Origin: JBLHKS01 sp047620505
GTDB taxonomy: Bacteria > Verrucomicrobiota > Verrucomicrobiia > Verrucomicrobiales > DEV007
Reading direction: 5' to 3'
NCBI GenBank assembly: GCA_047620505.1
Contig: JBLHKS010000096.1
Span: 1 to 25,967, forward strand
DNA length: 25,967 nt
In this document: piece after piece, positions 1 to 6,686 of the stretch
Numbering within the stretch: position 1 is the stretch's first letter
Layout of the letters: each line of letters opens with the position of its first letter
Position numbers and translations under genes: made by a program
The notes under the pieces: model-generated
What the model was told of the DNA's origin: nothing
The model's database searches: none
What the model saw: the letters and a program-made list of their open reading frames with translations, nothing else

Positions 1-96
1 TCGATCGAGTTCGAGGGGCACGACATCGATCCGGTTGAAGGAGCGTTGAAGACGAAGGCGCTGATCGAGCGCGCGCTTGAAGCCGCTGCAGCGTAG
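1..96 (+). CDS. C-terminal end of an unidentified protein (5' cut by window edge)
   Basis: An open frame runs from base 1 to a TAG stop at 94-96 and encodes 31 residues ending in an alanine/leucine-rich helix (…TKALIERALEAAAA). No start is visible, so the gene begins left of the window. The tail is too short for me to recognise a family. It lies 59 bases upstream of the deoxyhypusine-synthase-like gene on the same strand, so the two may be co-transcribed. In other bacteria such genes often sit beside arginine/ornithine decarboxylase or agmatinase genes, so a polyamine enzyme is one possibility, but nothing in these residues proves it. Confidence 0.55.
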   Translation, partial: SIEFEGHDIDPVEGALKTKALIERALEAAAA

Positions 97-155
97 CTCG
101 AGAGTTCATAAGGACATATTCTTGACGTCAACGAATTGCGGCTCAACAAGTTCGG

Positions 156-1124
156 ATGTCCGGAATTCGCCAATTCGTTGAACGTCATTATCATCACTTC
201 AACGCATCCGAATTCAAACGAGCGGCGAGGTCCTATGTTGAGCTGATTGAGGAAAAAAAGGGCAAGATGTTCGTGACGCTCGCCGGGGCGATGAGCTCGG
301 CTCGAATCGGGATTTCGTTGGCGCAGGCGATCCGGCAGGGAAAAGTCCACGCGATCTGCTCGACGGGGGCGAATCTGGAGGAGGACGTTTATCGTTTGGT
401 TGCCCATTCGAGTTATGAAAACGTGCCAAATTGGCGTCAGCTGACGAATGAGATGGAGCAGGAATTTCTGGATCGACACGCGGCGCGCGTGGCCGACACG
501 CTGATTCCAGAGGAAGAGGCGATGAAGCGAATTTCCCGCGAATTGATTCCCAGGTGGTGGGCGGCGAAAAAGGCAGGGGAACGGAAGTTTCCGCACGAGT
601 TTTTGATCGATTCGCTCGAAGATTTGAAGCCTTACGACGCTCCGGAAGAGGATAGCTGGCTGCTTGCGGCGGCTGAGATGAAAATTCCGATTTTTGTGCC
701 GGGTTGGGAGGATTCGACGAGCGGAAACATGTTTGCCGGGATGGTGATCAAGGATGGGATGGATCCGCTCGTAGTTAAGGGCGGAATCGAATACATGAAG
801 GAGCTGGCCGACTGGTTTCGGGCGGAGTCGGCGGCGCAACCGCTCGGGTATTTCCAGATTGGCGGCGGAATCACCGGGGATTTTGCGATTTGCGTGGCTC
901 CGATGCTTCGATACGACGCTGAGGAGGAAAACACGCCGCACTGGTCGTATTTTGCGCAGATCAGCGATTCGACGCCGAGCTACGGGTCGTATTCCGGCGC
1001 TTTGCCGGGCGAGAAAATCAGCTGGGGCAAGTGCGAAAAGGAGACGCAGGTGTTCATGATCGAATCCGATGCTTCGATCGTCGCGCCGTTGATGTTCGAG
1101 TACGTGCTCGATGAGCCCAATTAA
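156..1124 (+). CDS. Deoxyhypusine synthase-like protein
   Basis: A 322-residue protein of the deoxyhypusine synthase (DHS) family. These are cytoplasmic NAD-dependent enzymes that transfer the aminobutyl group of spermidine. Visible family marks are an N-terminal core with LAGAMSSARIG (residues about 42-52), the STGANLEED nucleotide-binding segment (about 69-77), PIFVPGWEDSTSGNMF (about 179-194), an IGGGITGDF loop, and the ISWGK motif whose lysine, K292, matches the lysine that carries the covalent imine intermediate in eukaryotic DHS. Length fits the family. ATG 156 is the first in-frame ATG after a stop at 123-125; no Shine-Dalgarno sequence is evident. Bacteria lack eIF5A, so the true product is probably not deoxyhypusine. 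Bacterial relatives include homospermidine-synthase-type enzymes, so aminobutyl transfer to putrescine or another amine is plausible. The stop is only one base from the stop of the convergent MATE gene. Confidence 0.88.
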   Translation: MSGIRQFVERHYHHFNASEFKRAARSYVELIEEKKGKMFVTLAGAMSSARIGISLAQAIRQGKVHAICSTGANLEEDVYRLVAHSSYENVPNWRQLTNEMEQEFLDRHAARVADTLIPEEEAMKRISRELIPRWWAAKKAGERKFPHEFLIDSLEDLKPYDAPEEDSWLLAAAEMKIPIFVPGWEDSTSGNMFAGMVIKDGMDPLVVKGGIEYMKELADWFRAESAAQPLGYFQIGGGITGDFAICVAPMLRYDAEEENTPHWSYFAQISDSTPSYGSYSGALPGEKISWGKCEKETQVFMIESDASIVAPLMFEYVLDEPN

Positions 1125-1125
1125 G

Positions 1126-2481
1126 CTATTTCGATTCGGCGAGATCGAAGGGCGGAAGATTCTTCCATGCACCGGATTTCCAGCGAGCAGAGGCGATCAC
1201 GGCGATGACTCCGCGGTTGACCATGACGCAGACCCAGATCACGAAGGATCCGAGATCGCCGTAGTAGATCAAGCAGAGGTATCCTCCGCCGCCAATGATG
1301 AGAAAGTTCGAGATCAACAGGACGATGAACGGGAAGCGGGCGTCGCCAGCCCCGTTCAACGCGCCATCGACTACGTAAAACCAAGCCGAAAATCCGAGAA
1401 TGAGCGGCAGCATCGCCATGCAGCGCTGGCCGATCCGAGCGACATCCGGGTCGCCGCTGACGAATTCGTAGATCAGCGGCGAACAGAGCCAGAGCACAAT
1501 TCCAAGGAGCGCGGTGACGCAAACGCTGACAATCACGGTATGCCGAACTTCGCGAAAAGCGTCCTCATGCCTGCCAGCAGCCGCGTACCGACCCACGACG
1601 CTAGTGAGGGCCACAAAAACTCCGTGCACGGGAAACACGACGAGATCGAGAATACTGACCATCACGGCAGCGGCGGCGAGATGAGTGGTTCCGAATTGGC
1701 CCACGAAAAACACGATGCCAATGTTCCAGAATAGGATGTCCACGACGTCGATTCCCGCGTTATAGGGACCGATTCGAAGCAGACGCCTGATCCGGTCAAC
1801 GGCGAACGATGGCCAACGCAGATAGGGCTTGATGGATGGATCAAAAATAAAAACGACGAAAAGCGCGACCATTTGGAACGAAGCTGCAATGATCGTGCCC
1901 CAGGCCGCCCCAACCATTCCGAGGCCTTCAAATCCCCAACCAAAGATGAATATCCGGTTCGCGATAATATTAATCACTACGTAACCAATTCCGATCCACA
2001 TCGAGATTTTGGGGCGCTGAATCGCGAAGAAAAAGTTGGAAAGCGCGAGCGAAATGAACTGGGGGATGATCGCCCAGATTGCAATCTCGAAGTAGGCGAC
2101 CTCGTAGGCGTAAACTACCTGCTGGTGGCCGAAAAGGCCCATCAGATTCGGGGCAAACCAGAACAGCTGGGTCATGATGGTGCCCGCGATGAGGGCGATC
2201 CAAACCGACTGCCAGCAGAGCAGTCCAGCCTCTTTCGTGTCGTTTTTCGCGAGAGCTTGGGAGGCAACGGTGTTCAAGGCGGCAGCCAGACCACTCCCGA
2301 AACTCAGGATCACGAACATCACCTGCTGGGCAGGCATGATGGCTGCGAGGGGCTCCGTCATCCCGAGGCGACCGACCATTAGCGCGTCGGTGAATTGCCG
2401 GATGGCAAACGCGACGTAGGTCAGCATCGACGGTATCGCCAACGCCAAAACCGAGAACTGAGCTTGATCTGGGCGGCTCAT
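1126..2481 (-). CDS. MATE family multidrug/cation efflux transporter
   Basis: A 451-residue inner-membrane protein with about 12 hydrophobic segments in two related halves, the layout of MATE (multi antimicrobial extrusion) exporters, which swap Na+ or H+ for cationic drugs or metabolites. The first half contains AIRQFTDALMVGRLG and a conserved Gly-Met-X-Glu-Pro-Leu-Ala stretch near residues 39-46. The second half contains DILFWNIGIVFFVGQFG and VDGALNGAGDARFP, typical of the family. Length is normal (about 450). The start ATG (2479-2481) lies at the edge of an AT-rich divergent region shared with the substrate-binding protein gene. It converges with the DHS-like gene, leaving one base between the stop codons. 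The substrate cannot be deduced from sequence; a link to polyamines is suggested only by its neighbours. Confidence 0.9.
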   Translation of the reverse strand: MSRPDQAQFSVLALAIPSMLTYVAFAIRQFTDALMVGRLGMTEPLAAIMPAQQVMFVILSFGSGLAAALNTVASQALAKNDTKEAGLLCWQSVWIALIAGTIMTQLFWFAPNLMGLFGHQQVVYAYEVAYFEIAIWAIIPQFISLALSNFFFAIQRPKISMWIGIGYVVINIIANRIFIFGWGFEGLGMVGAAWGTIIAASFQMVALFVVFIFDPSIKPYLRWPSFAVDRIRRLLRIGPYNAGIDVVDILFWNIGIVFFVGQFGTTHLAAAAVMVSILDLVVFPVHGVFVALTSVVGRYAAAGRHEDAFREVRHTVIVSVCVTALLGIVLWLCSPLIYEFVSGDPDVARIGQRCMAMLPLILGFSAWFYVVDGALNGAGDARFPFIVLLISNFLIIGGGGYLCLIYYGDLGSFVIWVCVMVNRGVIAVIASARWKSGAWKNLPPFDLAESK

Positions 2482-2583
2482 TTATTATCCGCAAACACCA
2501 CAATTTTTAGAAACCTTAATTGACTGTGTATTATTTTTATGATAATTTTAGTAGATATTACTATTAACGATCAAGTTGCCAAA
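2482..2583. promoter_or_regulatory. AT-rich divergent intergenic region with a sigma70-like promoter
   Basis: This 102-base gap between two divergent genes is clearly more AT-rich than its surroundings. On the + strand it holds TTGACT (2520-2525), 17 bases, then TAATTT (2543-2548), a fair match to sigma70 -35 and -10 boxes. The predicted transcript would start about 30 bases before ATG 2584 of the substrate-binding protein. This is also why the upstream in-frame ATG at 2539 is unlikely to be used: it lies within the promoter. A promoter for the MATE gene must be here as well, but I cannot place it confidently. Confidence 0.4.
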
Positions 2584-3753
2584 ATGAAATCACCTTATAA
2601 ACTGTTCAATACACTACTGTCCGCTCTGGCGGTCGTCTTCTTGTTGCCGGGCTGCCTCAAAGACGATGATTCGTCTTCCGATAAGGACCAGAACGCCCAA
2701 GCCGAGGATGTCAACCAGATCGAGTTTCTCGGCTGGTCCGAGTTCATTTCGCCAGACGCGATCGCCGCTTTCACCAAGGAAACGGGGATCAAAGTCGTTC
2801 ACACTGAGACCGAATCATTCGACGAAGTCCGAGCGCACCTGGAATCTTCTCCGGGCAAATATGACGTAGTCATCGCCGAATCGGGCAACATCACCGAATG
2901 GGTCGATCTCAAGCTGATTCGCGAGCTGAATCACGAACAGCTGCCGCTGATGTCGAACATGGACCCGCAATTCATGAACTTCGTCACCGATCCGGGCAAC
3001 GCCCACTCGATCCCAGTGCTCAGCGGCACGACGCTGATCGCCTTCGACAAGACGAAAGTGGACCTCGAGAATGCGAGCGAGAGCTGGAGTGCGCTCTGGA
3101 ATCCGGCCTTGAAGGGCAAGATCGCCTTGCTGGACGATCCGCGCGAAGTGTTCGCGATCGGCTTCAAAAAGAACGGCTTCTCTTTGAACAGCAGCGATCA
3201 GGCCGAATTTGAAAAGGCGGAATCCGATCTCGTGGCGCTGGCGAAAGATTCCGCCCCGCTTTTCGGAGAACCTTTTCAAGTTCTCGATTGGCTGGTCGAA
3301 GGTAAAGTCGCAATGGTCCACTGCTTCAGCGGGGACGCAGTGATCTACGCCGAGGAAAATGAAAACATCGAGATCTTCCATCCGAAAGAAGGGTCAACGC
3401 AGTGGGTTGACGCCTGGGCAATCGCCCGCGACACCGAGCGATCGACTCAAGCGCACCAGTTCATCAACTACATGATGCGTCCAGAAGTGGCGGCGATGAC
3501 CTCGAACTATGCTTGCTATCGCACTCCGAACAAAGCGGCTTACGAGTTGCTGGACAAGGATCTGCGCGAAGATCCGTTCGTGTATCCTCCGGCTTCGATT
3601 CTCGAAGTCTGCGAACTCCTCGACCCCCGCGACGGCAATCGCGAAGAACTCCTTCAGCTTGGCATGCGCAAGCTGATCCTCGCCAGCCCGGGCAAAGCTC
3701 CGCAAGCGGAATTGCGCCCGGCCACGGGTGAAATTCAACAGGGCGGCGAATAA
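2584..3753 (+). CDS. Polyamine-type ABC transporter substrate-binding lipoprotein (PotD/PotF-like)
   Basis: From ATG 2584 this is a 389-residue secreted protein. Residues 1-24 form a lipoprotein signal with an LPGC lipobox, so Cys24 would be lipidated; it is followed by an acidic linker. The mature part resembles bacterial extracellular solute-binding proteins of the spermidine/putrescine (PotD/PotF) type: an N-terminal strand EFLGWSEFISPDAIAAF, FTKETGIKVV, YDVVIAESGNI, a hinge near SIPVLSGTTLIAFD, and DAWAIARDT followed by AHQFINYMMRPEVAA near the C-terminus. An upstream in-frame ATG (2539) would add 15 residues in front of the signal peptide and overlap the promoter, so it was rejected. No permease or ATPase gene is nearby, so it must pair with transporters elsewhere or act as a sensor. 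Ligand identity is inferred from family and from the DHS-like neighbour. Confidence 0.82.
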   Translation: MKSPYKLFNTLLSALAVVFLLPGCLKDDDSSSDKDQNAQAEDVNQIEFLGWSEFISPDAIAAFTKETGIKVVHTETESFDEVRAHLESSPGKYDVVIAESGNITEWVDLKLIRELNHEQLPLMSNMDPQFMNFVTDPGNAHSIPVLSGTTLIAFDKTKVDLENASESWSALWNPALKGKIALLDDPREVFAIGFKKNGFSLNSSDQAEFEKAESDLVALAKDSAPLFGEPFQVLDWLVEGKVAMVHCFSGDAVIYAEENENIEIFHPKEGSTQWVDAWAIARDTERSTQAHQFINYMMRPEVAAMTSNYACYRTPNKAAYELLDKDLREDPFVYPPASILEVCELLDPRDGNREELLQLGMRKLILASPGKAPQAELRPATGEIQQGGE

Positions 3754-3793
3754 TCGTTTCCTCCATTTCCAAACCGAACCGGGCTCCTAACCG

Positions 3794-3838
3794 AATCGGG
3801 CCGCCAGGCCAACGAGGGCGGCCCGGTTTCTTCCCTTC
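3794..3838 (+). terminator. Rho-independent terminator after the substrate-binding protein gene
   Basis: Bases 3794-3805 pair with 3817-3828 in a 12-bp stem (nine uninterrupted GC-rich pairs, one T-G wobble and two A-T pairs) around an 11-base loop, followed by a pyrimidine-rich TTTCTTCCCTT tract. It lies 40 bases after the stop at 3753 and separates this gene from the histidine kinase, arguing against one operon. Confidence 0.8.
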
Positions 3839-3888
3839 CCGACGACCATTGCAGTTCGCTCAAGCGATCTGCCAACTCCGCCAACGCG

Positions 3889-6585
3889 ATGTCTTCCTCC
3901 GCCTCCAACCGTGTGCTCAGTTTCCGCATCTCCGTTTTGATGGCCATGATGTTGGTTGGCCTCGGCCCGCTCCTTGTTTTCTGGGCTATTCTCAGCGGAG
4001 ATTTGAATCATCACGTTCTCAGCGACGCACGTTCCAACGCCACGGAAAGAGCTCACGGCCTCGCCGAGCGGGTCACCGGCGTGATCGGCCGGATGAGCAG
4101 CGATCTGCGTGCGCTTCAGACATCCCCAACGCTGCGAAATTCCCTCGCCACCTCGGAGCAATTGCATGAAGAATTGGCCCGAATGCAGGACGCCTACGAT
4201 ATTTTCCGCGAGATCACGATTTACCGGACGGACGGACGTTTTGTGGCCACCACTGACGTTATCGGTGCGGTGGTCGCAATCGACAAAAGCTCGGCTCTAA
4301 CTGCCGCTGTCTCCACCAACAAAGAAGTCGTCTCCCCGCCCAAACGTCGGCTCGGAGCCGACGAACTCTTCATGGACATCTACATTCCCGTTGAAGACCA
4401 GGAAAAACGGGTCTTCCGGGTCATTCGCGCGAACACCTCTTTCCGTAATGTTCAAAAAATGCTGCTCGACGCCCGCCTAGGCCAGAGCGGCTATTTTGCG
4501 CTCACGAATGATTCGGGCGCAATTCTCGTTCACAAAGACGCCAGCCACACCTTGCTCAGCCGCCTGCCCGAGTTTGAAGCGTCTCTTGCGGGAAGACTCA
4601 TGATCGACGAACGCGACTACCTCGCCGTCAATCACTCCCTCAGCCCGGATAAAACCGGCGCAGGACAAGCCTGGCATCTTTTCGGCTACATTCCGGTCGA
4701 TGAAGCGCGTTCTCTGGTCTCCGGCTCGCAATCCACTCTCTTTTTTGGCCTCGCGCTCAGTCTTGGCGTTTCGATTGTCGCCAGCCTTCTTCTCGCCCAT
4801 CGTCTTCAGCGCAACCTTCATCCCCTGGTTTCCGCGTCGGACGCGGTCGCGAGCCAGAACTGGAACGAGATCGACGTGCCCCTTCAGGGCCCCCGTGAAT
4901 TCCGCGAAGTTGCGGCTTCCTTCAACCAGATGGTCGCTCGCATCCGCAGTCACAACGTCGTCATGCAGCATCGGATCGCGGACGCAACCGCCCGCCTCCA
5001 GGCGACTTTTAACTCCACTCGAGAAGCCCTCCTTGTCGTCGATCTGAATGGCGGGATCCAATCCGTGAACAGCCGATTCACCGAGCTATTTCAACTTGAT
5101 GAAGCCGAAGTCCTCTCGATGGGCAGCGAGCGTCTCGACGCGATGCTGCGGGAACGCGCCGGGAATCCTGAAGGATTTCGAACGCTGTGCGAAGCGCTCA
5201 AAACGAAAGAAGATGAGGCCGAATGGAAGCTGCGAGTTTCCGCTGACCTCGGTCGTTTCAACACGCAGCTTTGCTACCTCAAAGTCTACCGAGTCGACGT
5301 TCTCGACAAAAGCGATACCCCGCTTGCCCACATGTGGGTTTTCCGAGATTTCTCCGATGCTCGGCAGCTTGAGCAACGTCTCCAACAGGCCCAAAAAATG
5401 GAAGCCGTCGGCCGACTCGCTGGAGGCATCGCTCACGATTTCAACAATCTTTTGACGAGCATCATGGGCAATCTCTCGCTGCTTTCCGTCAACCTCAAGC
5501 CGAGCACTCGACCTGCCGCCCAGCTCAAATCCGCTCGCACCGCCGCCCAACGCGCCGCCGATCTCATCAAGCAGCTGCTCGGCTTCTCCCGCAAAAGTTA
5601 CCTCAATCTCAAGCACTGCGGCGCTAACGATCTCATCCAGGAAGTCGCTGATCTCCTTAAGCCGGGCAACGACCCCACTGCGATCCGGCTCGACTCCGAA
5701 ATGCAGGAAGGCTGCTGGGGGCTCCACGTCGATCCCGGCCAGATTAACCAGGTTCTCATGAATCTCTGCGTGAACTCCCGCGACGCGCTCGAGGAAAAAG
5801 GCAGAGGCGGAGACATCATTCTGCGCAGCGAAAATTGCCTCATTCTCAACCACGAAGCGGTCCGCCTCGGAGGCGAAAACTGCAAGGGTGGCCAATACGT
5901 TGTCCTCTCAGTTCGCGACACCGGAGCCGGGATCTCGCCAGAAATTCTCGAGCGAATCTTCGAACCCTTCTTCACAACCAAAGATCAAGGCAAAGGCACA
6001 GGACTCGGCCTCGCGACCTCCTACGGAATCGTCGAACAGCACGGCGGCTGGATGACCTGCCAGAGCGAAGTCGGCGTCGGCACGACCTTCAAAATCTACC
6101 TCCCGCGAGACGTCGCCGTGATTCAGGCTCTGCCCGAAAGGCAACCGACCGAAGACGAAGACGAGCCAGCTGTTAAAGGCGGCACCGAAACGATCCTCCT
6201 TGTCGATGACGATCCAGAAGTCCGCCAGGTTTCCGAAACTTTCCTAACTCAGTGCGGATACGAGATCATCACCGCCGGAGACGGCGAAGTCGGCCTGGAA
6301 GTTTTCGAAACGAATCGAGGCAACGTCAGCTGTGTCGTCCTCGACCTCACAATGCCCAAACTCTCCGGCGCCGACACCTTCAAACGTCTCCGTGAAACAG
6401 ATCCGGACCTGCCTGTGATCATCTACAGCGGTTACGTGATCAACAGCGATGAGTTCGAAACGCAGAACGGTTCCCGTCCCAACGCGATTCTTTGCAAGCC
6501 GTTTGATCTTGGAGACATGGCTAACCTGATTCGTGACGTTCTGGATGGTTCGATGCAGAAAACCGGGCTGCAGCTGGCGGCCTGA
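3889..6585 (+). CDS. Hybrid sensor histidine kinase (Cache-HAMP-PAS-HisKA-HATPase-REC)
   Basis: An 898-residue membrane sensor kinase with its own receiver. Order: transmembrane helix about 15-37; an extracytoplasmic ligand-binding region about 40-280 of Cache type; second membrane helix about 282-304; HAMP linker about 305-360; a PAS-like domain about 370-490 (FNSTREALLVVDLNGGIQSV); HisKA with phospho-acceptor H516 in GGIAHDFNNLL; an HATPase domain with an N-box (NLCVNSRDAL), DTGAGI and GKGTGLGLATSYGIV; and a C-terminal receiver about 768-890 with acidic pocket D773-D775, phospho-acceptor D819 (LDLTMP) and K870 (LCKPF). All key residues are present, so it should be active. It has no separate partner regulator here; output probably passes through a histidine phosphotransfer protein elsewhere. 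ATG 3889 fits the membrane helix position; no clear ribosome site. The ligand is unknown. Confidence 0.93.
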   Translation: MSSSASNRVLSFRISVLMAMMLVGLGPLLVFWAILSGDLNHHVLSDARSNATERAHGLAERVTGVIGRMSSDLRALQTSPTLRNSLATSEQLHEELARMQDAYDIFREITIYRTDGRFVATTDVIGAVVAIDKSSALTAAVSTNKEVVSPPKRRLGADELFMDIYIPVEDQEKRVFRVIRANTSFRNVQKMLLDARLGQSGYFALTNDSGAILVHKDASHTLLSRLPEFEASLAGRLMIDERDYLAVNHSLSPDKTGAGQAWHLFGYIPVDEARSLVSGSQSTLFFGLALSLGVSIVASLLLAHRLQRNLHPLVSASDAVASQNWNEIDVPLQGPREFREVAASFNQMVARIRSHNVVMQHRIADATARLQATFNSTREALLVVDLNGGIQSVNSRFTELFQLDEAEVLSMGSERLDAMLRERAGNPEGFRTLCEALKTKEDEAEWKLRVSADLGRFNTQLCYLKVYRVDVLDKSDTPLAHMWVFRDFSDARQLEQRLQQAQKMEAVGRLAGGIAHDFNNLLTSIMGNLSLLSVNLKPSTRPAAQLKSARTAAQRAADLIKQLLGFSRKSYLNLKHCGANDLIQEVADLLKPGNDPTAIRLDSEMQEGCWGLHVDPGQINQVLMNLCVNSRDALEEKGRGGDIILRSENCLILNHEAVRLGGENCKGGQYVVLSVRDTGAGISPEILERIFEPFFTTKDQGKGTGLGLATSYGIVEQHGGWMTCQSEVGVGTTFKIYLPRDVAVIQALPERQPTEDEDEPAVKGGTETILLVDDDPEVRQVSETFLTQCGYEIITAGDGEVGLEVFETNRGNVSCVVLDLTMPKLSGADTFKRLRETDPDLPVIIYSGYVINSDEFETQNGSRPNAILCKPFDLGDMANLIRDVLDGSMQKTGLQLAA

Positions 6586-6593
6586 CCGGACTG

Positions 6594-6678
6594 CCAGCAG
6601 CTGCTGGTTGCGACGGTCGTGGACATCGCCGGGATCTCGCGTTGAGTAGAGCCTTTGGCCGTTGATGACCAAGCTTGG
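6594..6678. promoter_or_regulatory. Two perfect palindromes in the gap before sucA
   Basis: The gap between the kinase and sucA contains a perfect 14-base palindrome, CCAGCAGCTGCTGG (6594-6607), and a perfect 10-base palindrome, CCAAGCTTGG (6669-6678), ending eight bases before ATG 6687. Symmetric sites upstream of a TCA-cycle operon could be operators. No regulator is known from the sequence, and chance or codon-like composition remains possible. Confidence 0.25.
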
Positions 6679-6686
6679 ATCGACCC

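Noticed and set aside
1111..1734. Plus-strand open frame (207 codons) running through the MATE gene
   Set aside because: Very polar, repetitive composition, antisense to an unambiguous membrane transporter gene.
5086..5895. Minus-strand open frame (269 codons) opposite the histidine kinase
   Set aside because: Mirror of strongly conserved kinase sequence, no family features.
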